64,000 nt of DNA from Symsagittifera roscoffensis (GCF_963678635.1 NC_087064.1:72231465-72295464); one strand, 5' to 3'; counted from the stretch's first letter, positions 51,116-63,800 are shown. A program made the numbers and translations. The notes: generated by a model not told the origin, from the letters alone.

Positions 51116-51699
51116 TTCAATTAGTCCTCTTCCTAAGATGTCAGGGTTTGTTTAAAAGGAGCTATCGTGGAGGCAATTGACTAAAATCAGTCGACTGAAA
51201 CTCATTGGAGTAAAATAGTAATCTGGTGACATCCTCGGTCCTATTCGTACCATTTCATGGTACCTCAAAAGTTCATTATACTTACTCAAAAGTTCCAACA
51301 TATTCAAAATTAAATAGACACATAATTTTGAATTAAAAAAATCATTACTTGCGAATGTCGTTAGTTAAGAACTGTTGACCGAGTCTACAAATTTGTTCTG
51401 AGCCGTTTCAAAGCTGAGCAGTAGACGAAACAGATTCTCGAATAATATTTAAGAGACTGATAGCAGCAACCACCTAATACAAGATTGAAAGCGCCTTGCG
51501 TAAAAACAGAAAAAAAATCCGTTTTTGAAACTTCAATGCTACTATTTACCATACTAACTAATAATACGTTCGCTAACTCCTGAGCATGTGAGACAATGGG
51601 TGTTCATGAGTTCCTATTTACAAATGCTGAAAGCAAAGAAGAATGCTTAACATTATCGGTTTTTGCAATACCGCGCACAAAAACTCTTTCAAACGTAAC
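51116..51699 (-). other. Nuclear receptor upstream region
   Basis: Two acceptor-like sites in gene orientation lie 5' of the ATG: TGATTTTAG at about 51,172-51,180 and CATCTTAG at about 51,132-51,139. These could allow a 5' UTR intron. No promoter motif recognised. Confidence 0.35.
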
Positions 51700-54370
51700 G
51701 AAGCAAAAAAAGGCCACTAAGTCGATATTAATTAAGCCGAAACTTAATAAGCCGATAAAAAACGAAACAAAGAAAAATAAAAAGAAATTTTAACAAAGCG
51801 AGCTGGTAAAAATACAAATTGAAAGCAAATTTCGATTCAGCCGGATTTTTAAAATGCTTAAAATAATTGCAGTAAAAATTGTTTACAGCTAAAACAAACG
51901 ATTCTCAGCCGTGGCAACTAAGCCGACAAAACATAAGCAGACAAAAAAGACCGAAGCTTTTATGAACCGGAACACTAACTGTTTAAAAAAACGGTTCCAG
52001 GTAAGATTCGAACCCAGGGTAATCGCAAGGGTAATTAAAAAATTAAAAACTAGCAGTCAAAGTGAAAAACTACGACGCAATTTTTGGTGAAACGGACCAA
52101 AAAAAAAGTTTCCAATATATAAAGATTATTTCAAATATAACGATTATTTCAAATATAACGATTATTTAAAACTATTTGAAATAATGACCATCAATAACGA
52201 ATAAACTTATCGAGCGGCAACTAACGAAAAATTTATCGAGCGGCAACTATGCCGACAGTAAACAAGGTGATAAAATATAACCCAAAACCAATCAAGCCAC
52301 AAAACTTCAAAATGAAACAAGGATAGCCGGTTGTTGTGCAGGTAGCGCTGAATGTTCCGACCATTTTCATAGAAAGAAAGAAAAATTCTTTAAATGTATG
52401 TCCTTTTTTGTGGGTGGTGTGATTCGAAAACTAAACGATCGCGTAAAAAGTTAGTATGATAGCATGATGGGCATGATCCACATTTGCCTCCAAAAAATGA
52501 GAAAAAAGCAAAAAGTGAAAAAACCTAGAAGTCCAACCTACATTCATAAATAGTTTTTTTTTATAGTTTTATTCCTAAACGACTAAAAAACAGTAAAATC
52601 CTCAAAAAAACAATTTGCAATCCCCAAATTCAATAATAACATGGCAGGTCGGACGAACTTACAACACACGTTCGATATTCATTTAAAATTCAGCTCGAAT
52701 ATTGTGCAACATCTTTGATATGCTAGATCGTGACAAAAAAAACGACCATGATCTACCAACGGCAACTTTCGATTCAAAAAACTTGTTCACGCCAATATTA
52801 TCGATGACGCGAATTTTCTTTTCTGGTGATGTGGATAACTCTGAAGACATGGCAGGACGAGAGATAACTGGACAATCAACGAGATCATACTTCCAGATGC
52901 TACAAAAAGCCTGCTAGCATCATTTGAACCGCAAATCTTTACCGTCTCAAGCAGTTGATTTACATCTATGCCAGATGCGCCGGATGGTTGATTGGATTTG
53001 AATTTATAGCTTGCGGATTCGAACCGCAAATCATTGACGTCTCAAGCAGTTGTTTTACCGGTATGCCGGATAAGCCAGATGGTTGATTGGATTTGGATTT
53101 TTTAGTTTCCAAGCAGTAACAAAGGCGAAAAAACATGAGCAGAAACCCTTCACGTCGAACAGAATTAAAGAAAGTCGAATTTCCCCTCAGAGCACACACA
53201 CGCGTACAAAAACTTTTTCAGACGTAATGACAAAGCGAGCTAGTAAAAATACAAAAAATTGAAAACCAAAATTTCGATTCAGCCGCATTTTTAAAATGCT
53301 AAAAAAAGTGCAGCAAAAATTGTTTACAGCTAAAATAAACGATTCTCAGCAGTGGCAACTAAGCCGACAAAACATAAGCAGACTGAAGGTGCAAGATACA
53401 ATACAAAATTAGAATTCCAATAATATCACGGTAGCAAATATCTCCACAAGTTGTTTACGGGAAAAAAGTCTATTACCCGGTTGCAATACCCTTGCTATCG
53501 CAAGGGTAATCTAAAATTTTAATAAAAGAGCAGTCAAATTAAAAAACTCCTACGCAAATTTTCGTGACACGAACTAGTAAAAAAAATTCCAAAATATAAT
53601 TATTTGAAATTTTTCATATTTTTGTTTTCACTTTTACATAAAGGATGCGGATCTGAGAAAATATGTCGACTCACATATTCAACACAATCAAAAACGAATA
53701 AACTCATCGGGCGGCAACTATAACTAAAAATTTATCTAAAATAAACATCCATAGCTAGTTTTTTATTAGTTTTATTACTAAACGTCTAAAAAACAGTTAA
53801 TTCTTGAATAAAACAATTTGCAATCCCCGTTTTCATGAACACAGTGACACTTCGGACGAACTAACAACACACATTCAACATTTATTTAAAATTAACCTCG
53901 AATATTGTGCAATATCTTTGAGATGCTAGATGGTGACAAAAAACCGACAATGATCTACAAACGGCAATTTTCGATTCAAAAAATTAATTGACACCAGTAT
54001 TATTTGATACGCGATGTGGATTACTCTCAAGAGAGGCCAGGACGAGAGATAACTTGCAATTGTGAGAAAAAATCCACATTGAAGATTTCTGCTAGTTTTC
54101 TACGGAACTGGACTGTACCATCAACGAGATTCGCTCGAACAATCAGCAATAAGTTTGATATGTGAGATGGTGACAGAATAACCGAAGATGAGCTACAAAC
54201 GACAATTTCAATTTCAAAAAACTATTTGAGGCCAGTATTATCGGTGACGCGAATTTTCTTTTTATGGTGATGTGGACAACTCTGCAGACATGCCAGAACG
54301 AGAGATGACTTTCAGATGTACAATCAACGAGATGATACTTCCAGATGCTACAGAAAGCTTGCTAGCAACA
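51700..54370. repeat. Tandem duplication of a composite Family B repeat (2 copies plus a partial third)
   Basis: Copy 1 runs from about 51,700 to 53,000, copy 2 from about 53,210 to 54,060, and a partial third from about 54,150 to 54,370. Shared blocks in order: GCAACTAAGCCGACAAAACA, ATCGCAAGGGTAAT, AACGAATAAACT(T/C)ATCG, AACAATTTGCAATCCCC, CTCGAATATTGTGCAA, GGTGATGTGGA and CTTCCAGATGCTACA. The offset drops from about 1,475-1,497 to about 1,200 across one extra block in copy 1, so that copy carries an insertion. Two tandem tRNA-like blocks on the - strand lie at about 52,925-53,080 with GCGGTTCGAATCCGC. ORFs here are not genes. Confidence 0.75.
52310..52375 (-). mobile_element. Fragment of the 1.42-kb foldback family in repeat copy 1
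   Basis: GAAACAAGGATAGCCGGTT and GAATGTTCCGACCAT are near-identical to the right inner arm of the foldback element at 39,717-39,773. It is absent from copy 2. Confidence 0.7.
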
Positions 54371-55200
54371 TTCAAATGTGCTTAAATAATGGAAAAAAAA
54401 CTAGTTGGAAAGAACTCAAAACAATGGTTGTGCACCATACTTAACCAATATTTTTGATATACGAAAACGAAAACCTTCACTGTTTTTTTTTCTCTGAATG
54501 AGATGGCAAATCCGCTTAATTTACAGAATTTAGCATGGCTGCGAAACCTGTTTATGGATCGTTCATTTTTCAGGTAAAAACCATTCCCAGTTGAAACGAG
54601 GAGCGTTCATACTTTGGTTCTATGCGAACTTTCTTTGAGCCAGTCAAAATTGGTTGGTAAAAATCGAACCGACGACATTGCTCCTTGCCACTCTTTCGAG
54701 TGTGATTTTCAAGTTCTTTTCGAGTTCTTTTTCGAACAAACACTTCAAATGATTATACAATCGATAGTTTATCACTGCTTTGCAACAATTTAGATAAGGG
54801 ACTGGTATTTTCTCTTAAATGCGTAATATCTTTAATTGAATATAGTTACTTTCGCCTACATATCTTTAATTGACTACAGTTACTACAGTTACTAAAAAGT
54901 GGTTCCGTCCAAAAATCGTAATCCGAAAATTTTTGATGCAAACAAAAAGCATATCCATCAAAAAAACCGGATGTATCAAATGGAACATTCGATTGCTTGC
55001 TAAAAAAAACAAAGAACAAAATGAATGAAAAAGTTAAGCTTGAATGTTCAAAAAACTTACATACAAAAATTTCAAAAAATAACACTATAAAAAAGAAGAA
55101 AATTAGTTCAAAAAAATCGTTGAATTATGTTATTTGCTTAGTCACTGCTAAGGTCAGAGGAGGGAATTGCTCAAAAACGGGCTTTATAAAACAATAAAAT
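54371..55200. other. Intergenic, no gene recognised
   Basis: AT-rich sequence. A short duplication of ATATCTTTAATTGA(A/C)TA occurs at about 54,828-54,880. No coding or mobile-element ends seen. Confidence 0.45.
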
Positions 55201-55530
55201 ATAACCAACAGAGAGTTGGAAAAGAGTCGATTAACGCAGGGAAACAGAAAAAAAACTGGCTTATTTTTTTGTAGAAAAAAAAACTTTCGAATGGCAGTAG
55301 TAAAATATATGGCATTCAAGCTTTTAGAATTTCAAGAACAACTTATGGTTGACTTTTCGATAAAACTAACCCAATTTGAGGAAATTGGATCAATAACTTA
55401 CTTGACCTTCACACTTTAGCTAATCGGCCAGTGGAGTTTGCCTTCCATTTAACAAAGGAAAGGAGCTTACCTTAGAAATGAAAGAAAACAAAAACCAATC
55501 CGCGAAAAGTTACAAGATTCGAGAATTTTG
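55201..55530 (-). mobile_element. Truncated HINE-like element, intergenic
   Basis: Left end ACCAACAGAGAGTTGG with AAGAGTCGATTAACG, then a shortened middle and the GCCAGTGGAGTTTGCC block of the second subfamily. No right end. Confidence 0.6.
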
Positions 55531-55759
55531 TTTTAGTTTTGTGCCTTTTTATTGGGTTCCGTGGCAAAAAAGCTACCTAAACGGATTTTATCTTGCTTGT
55601 TTGCTTTGTTGCATATTTTGACAGGCCAATCTTTTAGCATAAAAAGTGAAAATGGCGTCTCTTAGCAGACAACAAAACAATTGACGCAGAAAATAAGCAA
55701 TAAATAGTTCATGCCAGTTTAAACTGTAATGATTGGTTGTGAAATATTGGTGTCCCACT

Positions 55760-57052
55760 GTTTAACCCCACGATATTTAACCCCCTATGTTTACACCCCC
55801 TATATTATAACCACGTAACATGATAACCCCACAACAATTTAACCCCCTTTTAATGACGATAATTTGTTTCAAATTAGGTCCTTTTTAAAAGTACAGGAGT
55901 AGTCCAATTAAGTCTACTACTTGAGGCCTGAAAAGTTAGTCCTAATTCAATTGATGCCTCTAGCATCTTAAAAATAATTGCATTTCGATTAGTTAGAGAA
56001 TTAACCCCTCACTCACGCGTTTAAAACAGAGATAACCTACATGGTGCTAGTTGAAGGCAACCAAAGACGGTTGTGAGTTTTATAAAAATCATACTGCCTA
56101 TTTCTTTAACCATTTTTATACTACCCTATCAGATCAGATATAACGTTTGAAGCGTCATTCCATTTTACTTTATCTTCGAAAGACAAACAAATGCTAGTGG
56201 TATCAGGCCACGAGTATTACCTCAAACGCAAAAACAAGACAACAACAAATTGAAACTACTCGAAGTACCAAACCCATAAATGCCGCGCAACAGCGATTAC
56301 AGATGGAGAAAAGTTTATTGAAACGAGGGGTCAACATAATCACGATATTTACACGGGCAAACCTGATGCTCGACTAGTTTTGAAAAACATCAAGGATCTA
56401 AGCGGTAGTAATACTCCAACCTTCGCAGTCGCAACGGCCATTCAGCCCATTACAGACGACATTGCCACTCAACCAGCCCTACCAACTAAAGAAAACTTGA
56501 GTCGCACCGCACAACGAGCGCGCAAGCAAAGAGAAGAAGTCTTACCAGTCTCCCCAGCAACAAGAAGTTTCGAAATACCCGAACTTTTCAAAAAAATTTT
56601 CAGATTTGACAGTGGGCAAAATGATCACGAGAGGATTATTTTATTCGGCGACCCTGAAATGCTACGAGTGCTTGAAAAATCCAACGTTTGGTTGGCTGAT
56701 GGAACATTTAAAGCCACCCCGAAAATGTATTATCAACTTTACTCCATACACGTTAGTTTTCGAAAAAACTAATCAGTTTTGCTAACTAATTTGAATCATG
56801 TCGGTCGGATTCGTTTTCAAGTTCATATCAAAGTCTAGATTATCGGCAAGGTCATTTCTGTTCAAATCTAAAACGCATTTAGCAGCGTGCATGTTAATTC
56901 ATTTTGGTTCGCAAAATTTTTCGCAATTAAAGCTTTGATGTTTACCGACGATATGGTTCCGAATCCCTTTCAAGTAAGTTTCACTTTGATTCTAACAATT
57001 GGTATTAAAAAGGGGTTAAAATGTAGTGGGGTTAAGAAAAAGGGGGTTACAA
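55760..57052 (+). mobile_element. Mutator-like element with FLYWCH/MULE fragments and TTAACCCC-rich ends
   Basis: The left end (about 55,760-55,860) carries five or six AACCCC words. The right end (57,001-57,052) carries the inverse (GGGGTTA) in matching order, for example TTTAACCCCCTTTTAAT against ATTAAAAAGGGGTTAAA. Between them, + strand frames at about 56,200-56,345 read YYLKRKNKT, CRATAITDGEKFIETRGQHNH, a FLYWCH zinc-finger pattern with a stop where the Trp is expected. Then 56,520-56,757 reads FDSGQNDHERIILFG and VWLADGTFKATPKMYYQLY, the start of a MULE transposase domain. The rest of the transposase is missing, so this is a deletion derivative. Confidence 0.8.
56200..56772 (+). pseudogene. 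Truncated MULE transposase with decayed FLYWCH finger
   Basis: Frame containing a His-x-His (QHNHD) FLYWCH end and the first Asp of the MULE catalytic triad (LADGTFK). It has one in-frame TGA near 56,253 and ends at 56,772 soon after YQLYSIHV. That is about a third of the way into a normal catalytic domain. A GTTAGT donor-like site at the break raises the possibility of an intron, but no downstream exon is visible. Confidence 0.7.
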
Positions 57053-57630
57053 AACACGCGGTGATAAGCTTGGGAACCGAAATATCAAGCATCCTGTCCT
57101 CCGCGCACCGTTATAGCCCTGGCCCCGAATGTAAACGCAACAGGGCGAAGCTGAGCGTTTAAAGTAAGCGGTCTGACTTTTCACCTACTTTGAGTCTGTT
57201 AGAAGATTGGTCTGCTTCAAATACGGTTGATCTTTATTTCGGATCATTTGAAATTTTTAAACTTGAGGACCACAGCATTTCCGAACAACAAGTTAACTGG
57301 TACCAATAATTTCGACCCCTATAAAGCTTAACTTTACGGTTAAGCATAGACGAACTTTGTAAGGAACACCCCCCTTTTTTTTAATAAGTAGAAGGGGATA
57401 GTTAAAAAGATAGCAAGCGGCTTTCTGCTGTCCGCGAGTATTGATTTTTTCAAAAACTGCTAGTCCAAAAACAAGGAGCGAGTTCGTAATACACATTCTC
57501 TTCAGCAACTTAACCACCAGTGCTTATTCTACGGCAGTGAAAAACATTCTTCTGGTTAAATATATTTAATTTAAGGATAATTGATATTCAGAAGGCTAAA
57601 ACAGATTTCAATGTGAGAGGATTAAGAATA
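57053..57630. other. 3' flank of the hnRNP-like gene
   Basis: At 57,133-57,160 there is a partial copy of the GCGAAGCTGAGC palindrome word. ATTAAA-type and AATAAA signals on the - strand (about 57,566 and 57,231) are candidate poly(A) sites for the hnRNP-like gene. No coding sequence. Confidence 0.4.
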
Positions 57631-57891
57631 CTAATATCTATTAATCAAACGTATGCCTCTGGGTAACAAGGGCGGCTGACTTGGCGGTCCAGGGGCTCTC
57701 ATTTGCAGCATCACGTTTCCATTTTGCTTTTGGCCAATCATAACATTCGTATCTGCTCTTATCGCTGGCATTCGGTTGGCGAAGGGCGAGTTTGCAACTC
57801 GTGTGTACATTGGCGCCGTGATTTGACTTGGCTGTTGTATCATTGTATTTGCAAGCATCAGATTAGGTGACTGAAGTCTTCCATTGCTGGG
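57631..57891 (-). CDS. hnRNP Q/R-like exon C (stop)
   Basis: 261 nt, 86 codons plus TAG. Met/Gln/Pro-rich tail (MQMRAPGPPSQPPLLPRG-like), no RGG boxes. Frame and acceptor (T-tract AG) agree with exon B. Confidence 0.8.
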   Translation of the reverse strand, partial: PSNGRLQSPNLMLANTMIQQPSQITAPMYTRVANSPFANRMPAIRADTNVMIGQKQNGNVMLQMRAPGPPSQPPLLPRGIRLINRY

Positions 57892-60800
57892 CTAAAAAAA
57901 AAGAAAGTTCTTCGCGTATACAAAGTGAGCTTCTTGAAGGCTAAGTCGAATAGAAACATTCTGAAGTGTTCAAGATTTACATTATATAACCCCCTCCTCT
58001 CTATATAGATACTCGAGTCCACTATTTGATGAGTGTTAAATTTACATTGCACTGGGTGCGTGCAGATAATTCAATCTGATTGACTGGAAACTCGACCTTG
58101 AAACCAAGTTAACATCATCCCACCAAATAGGGTATAGGGAGAAGGATGTCAATTTGGTCTCGATGAACATCATTACTTTTTCGAAATGATGAGAGAAAAA
58201 AAACGTGATTACCTGTCCTTGAAAACCCATGCTTTGTCGCACACCAAAATTTGACGCCGCAGCTTGTATTGGCATTTGATTTGCTGCTCGAACAGGCGCT
58301 TGGGTTCGCATGTTTATTCCTGGCCTCTGAGTTGGTGCAAAAGATTTGAAAGGCACTGGTGCACTCATACTATCAGTAGCTGAGGGCGAAAACAATCGAT
58401 TCGGTATCAGTTTATCCGCTTCTTCTAAAATGAGACAAAACATAATATCAAAACATATCCAACAGAAAGCTGGAAAAGAGTCAATGAACGCAATTAAACA
58501 GAAAAAAAACTGACTTGTTTCGAAGAAAAAACAGATGCCATTGAAGCTCTTTTACATTCTAGAATTTATGATAGGCATTTTTTAAATAATAACCCAATTT
58601 GAGAAAACTGGATCAATAGGTCAATCTTTTATTTTGTTGGGAAATCTGATAATTAAATACCATTCTCGAGATAAGAAGTCGATCACCTTTTTCGGGACCT
58701 TTTTACTTTCGCCAATCGTTAGTGAAGTTTGCCTTCTTTTAAACAATGAAAATGAACTGAACTTGAAAGAAAATCAGAAGTCAAACCGCGAAGAACCAAA
58801 ATTTAGCCAAAAAAAACAAGCCCTATATAAGAGTATTGTTTTCACGCTCATGACTCTCAAACTTTCGATGCCCTAAAGCTGCAACCAAAATCCCAATTTC
58901 AGAACAGACTTGTATACGCAGCTGTTTTGCGGGGAGTGACGAGAAATATACACGAACGCCTAAAACGTTGGTGAATTAATCATAATCGACAGCAGTTGCC
59001 TTCAAAAAATTGTCCCAGTTTATTTAGAAAATTTTTTTTGATTTTTAAAAACATTTTATTACCAAGAAAGCGGTTATTGGGGCTTCTAATACCAGTTTTC
59101 CCGAGTTAAATTACCTTTTACAAGTATTTCAAGGAAAACATCCGGTCAAATTTTGAGCGCACGCTCGCTTTACTTGCTCGAAATTAGGCCAAAGAAAAGA
59201 CAAAAAATTTAAACACATTGGAGACAAAGTTCCTCCCCATTTTCAATGGTCGGCACCAACAAGCAAACATCGATTAGCGCCAATTTGCAGCACGTTCTAA
59301 CTATTTGAAAAAAAACAGCAAAAAACTTGCTTACAGCAAAGAAACGATTAGTACCCAATAGGTTAATTCTGGCTAAAGACAATTGTTATAAATTCAAATC
59401 AGTAACTTGTACATAGAGACAATGCGGACCTTTGTACCACTTGCAAAACAAAAAATATCCCAATTTTAGGGAGCAAACAAAAAGTGCAAATTTTAAACTT
59501 TTCTATAAGTTCTTATTTATTCAGATACAACCAATTTCTAACGTAGTTACGATTCATATCAGGCACATTTGCCAAACTTAAAAGAAATCATTTGAAAAAT
59601 GGGATAAAAATCAGGTTTTTCGAAACATTTATCATCAGATAGAAATCTAAATTTTGAACAATTTTTTAAGGCAGAAGTAATCATTAAAGGCAAGACTCCA
59701 TTCATTGCTTTTTTTGTGACTAAGAAAAAATAAAAGAAACTATTTTTATTGGAAAAAAAACATCTTTCTTAAATCGCATTTCACATGAACATATCTGAAC
59801 CATTACGGGAACATATCAAACTAATTTTAAATTATAGTAGATACTGCTTTAACTACCAGTAAAGTCCGTGCTGAGACTGCCAAGCCGACAAAAAAATCAG
59901 AAGACTGACAATTTACCGACGTTTTCTGATGGCCCGACCCAAAGTAACAGATAAAGACGCTGATTTTGAAATAATTGAAAACCACCCAATGATTCAGTGA
60001 TTCTGTTAGACAAGTTGTTAATCTTCAAAAAATCCATGTTCGGATTTGACAACGCTTGCAAATCGCACGCGTAATATTGATAAAAATTGTGTAAATCAGA
60101 AGAAAAATCCAAGTTAAGGCAACTACTTCGGCAACAAAAAACAGCCAACAGAAATGGAAAAGCGTCAATGAAAAAGGAAAAAAGCTAACTTCATTTTAAA
60201 AAAACGTCAACTTTCGAATTCCAAAGTAAAAAATAAAGCCTTATACTTTGAACTTCAAAAAAAAATTCAGATGAACACTTTTTTTATTAAAACAAACTCA
60301 CTTAGAAAAACTGGATGAAAAGGTGAAAAATTTCATTCCATTGGTAAATCTAAAAATTAAAAAATCGATTTTCGAAAATGGAAGTCGTTCACGTTTTTTC
60401 GCGCCATTTGTACGTTTGTATTTGGAGAATGCAATTTACCTAACCTTCAGCAGATTAAATGGAATTGAACTCAAAAAGTGCATTATACCTGCGTGCATGC
60501 GAAAATTCACTAATATGAATGAATGCGTATCTGTGGTCATTAGAGCATTTTTGACTTTCTGAAAAAAAAAACAATAAAACAATCACCAAGACCTATATAA
60601 GAACTTTTACTAATTTCAGTGATTCTTAATAAGCAGCTCATTATTTGTACAAAGTTTTTTTTATTCGGAAAAGAAGAGTTCCTGGCCGAATTTGAAACTT
60701 TGATCTTTGTCGTGCCAGACATGGACTTTGCGTTACCTCTGCGCGATATGCAAAGAATTTAATTTTGGGTTTCTTTTTATTGCAAATTAGGCTATTAAAT

Positions 60801-63800
60801 GATTCAGTGATTCTTAAAAAAATGTTAACCTCAAAAAAAAACATATTTTCCGATTTGATAACGCTAGGTAATCACAATAGAAAGAAAACGAACCTGGATC
60901 GTTGTCCACTATCTCAACGGGAATTCCGTCCACAATGGAAGAACGTAGGGCATTCAAAGCGTCTTTTGAAGATTGATACACAATAAACGCCACATGATTT
61001 CTCACAACTACTTTCTGAATAGAACCGTAGTTTGAAAAATGCTCCTTTAACTCATCTTCAGTTGTGTTTAACTTCAAGTTCTTCACCAAAACTGTACTGG
61101 AGCCTTCTGGTTTCTTGTCATGTAAAATATCATCAGGCAGTACCCAATCTGCACAATACGATTTGTAACCTCCCCAAGAGGGTATTTGTTTAGGCTGCGT
61201 CTGAGCTATTTGTCTGCAGATTTTCGCATTATGGAAAGAATCGAATGATAAAATGCAGAAACCAGAATTAGCACCATTACTGTTCGATTTATAAACTAAG
61301 TCACAGTCTGTTATACCCGTATAGCACTCTGAAAAAGCTGATAAGATTTCTGTTTCCGACTTTTCTTTAGGGATATTGCAGAAAAACAGTTGATTGAAGG
61401 GAACCTCTCGCTTCACGATCATTTTATGCCTCGGTCTGATAAATCTCCCGTGCAGTAATCTCAAAGCTCGTTCAGTTTCAATCCTAGTACACATAGTTAC
61501 AAAACAGAAACCTTTATTCAAACCTGTGTTCGGGTCCAACAGAACCCTGAGTTCGAAAATGTTGCCCGCTTCGAAGAAAACAGGGATCAGATCGTCTTCA
61601 AAAACATCACAGGGTAGTTTACCCACAAATAATTTGCAATCCTGGCCTGGATTTTTCATATGGTAATCATTTGGTGGGCCGAAACACCTTATACACGGAT
61701 TGCTCTCGTCATAGTTATATCTTGTAACCTGTATTAACTCAGCTAACTTTGCATAATTCGGCTGCATTTTTGTAGGCGTATATTGGCCTTCCTGGTGCGG
61801 CACGTAATTTGAGGGACCAGCTCCACAAATTATAATTTGATTCAAAGTGGCTACCTCGCTATTAAACGAGCTCGCGCTTTCGTTATTGCAATTCAGCGAC
61901 TGCTGTCGACCTGCACGCTTTGACGACATTTCACGTTTGCTTCGTATTTTTATAGCACCACTGGGCTTAGATGGAGGAGGAATACTTGGAATTGGCGTGG
62001 ATTTAGGAAACGGTGTTGATTTACTTAGACTTGCATCCGACTTAGCCATGAATGGTGGATTTGATGCTGGTTTTGGAGCAGCAGATTCGGTTTTCGTCGT
62101 TGGTACATCAACGGATCTATTCGGTCTCTCAAAAAAGTCGTCGGCATAATCAAACTGTTCGCCTTCGTCTTTTCTCGGTTCTGCCGTGGAAACAAATGCA
62201 GACATATCTATGATTGAAATTACTTTCTCGTCTTTCATTTTGATTGGCTCTGATGTCGCGAAACTTGCTTCAGTTGTACTTTTATCAGATGAAAAATCTT
62301 CAAACGGAATTGCAAAATTTCTAGTATTCGATTCCGGTTTGGTTTCAACTTCATTTATTTCACTTTTAACTTCTGTTTCTTCTTCTGGGCTGACAATATC
62401 ACTGACGCTACTTTCGACATTTTCAATGTTTGACTCTTCGATGTTTAATTCTTCTTCTTTCATTTCTTGTTCTTTTTTCAAGGCCAACTTTTCCCTCGCA
62501 ATTTCTTCTGCCGATTGAGGTTTTTTAATTACAGCACCAGCTAACAATGTTTTCCCCTTCATAACAGCAAGTTTAACTTTACCTTTGAAGAACAAAGTCC
62601 TATTTCTCACTTTGGACATATCACTTTCTCGAAATTGTTGTACAATAAACAGACCCAATTCCTCTCCAATATCGGCTAAATTTTTGATAACATCCTCGCC
62701 GATTGGATCTGTTAACAATCCATCTGCATATAATTGATCCAGTTCTAGAACCACGTCCTCTGATATGCTAGCTTTCAGGAAATCTTTCGCTTGGGAGCAG
62801 AACCAATTGATTTCGTTTTCGTCTTCCTCGTCACTTCTCCGCTCATCTTCGAACTCACTTTTCTGATCTCCTTCGTTTAAAGTGTCATTATCATCAACTC
62901 CAATTGGTTCACATTTTGACGCAAATTCGGTTGTTTCGTCTTGACTTATTTCATTTTTACATTGACTTTTTATTGCAACTTCCGGCCTGACTGATCTACT
63001 TGAAAATTCTTCGCGACTCCCATTCACACGATTGGCTTCACCGACGCCAGAACTGTTTTCAAGTTTAGTAGAGATTGAATCGCCTTCAATAGAGGGCTCT
63101 TCTTTAACTTCTTCCTTTTTCAGTTCACTGAGTTCTTCCTTTACTTGTGGTGACACAGCTTGTAACGTTTTAAGAACCGCTGAGACTCCGAATCCAGCGG
63201 AAGCAGAAGAAGGCGGATGTGGCCTGTTGGCACAGCCCTGGTAGACAACGCTTTCGGAATCTGAACAATTTGAATCGCTGGATTCGCTGTCACTTTCAGG
63301 TTTAATTTGTAGCACCGTTTTGGGAGTGAAAACAGCTATTCTCCCTTCTTTTTCAGATTGCACCAGAAACTTAGAAAGAGCTAGGTTCTTTTTTATATCT
63401 ATTTTTGGAGCTTTATTCGGCTTCAGAGACATGGAAACTGACTTTCGCTTCTTTAAACTATCTGCTGGAACTGAGCTAAGAATCGATGATTTCTCAGGCT
63501 TGACCTCAATTTTCAGATTTCGCAGAGGAGCTTCAGGTGCGACTGGTGTGAAATCTTTCTTTTCAAGAAGTGTTTTCAACCTTTCACGCATCGCTTCATT
63601 AGGATTTTTTACATCGTTGTCAGCAGATAAACTCTCATTAGTTTCATTCTTCACTTCTGCTGTGATATCGTAATCATCTTGATTGGATCTTTCGTTTACA
63701 CTTTCTGTAACATTTGTCTCTTGTGTTTCAGTGGTTTCAGATGACAGACCCATTGCTAAATTCTCTGTTTTTACATCTTCTTGCTTCATCTTGACTTCAT

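Noticed and set aside
52925-53080. Functional tRNA genes
   Set aside because: The T-arm is good but acceptor and anticodon stems do not pair, and the blocks sit in dispersed repeats.
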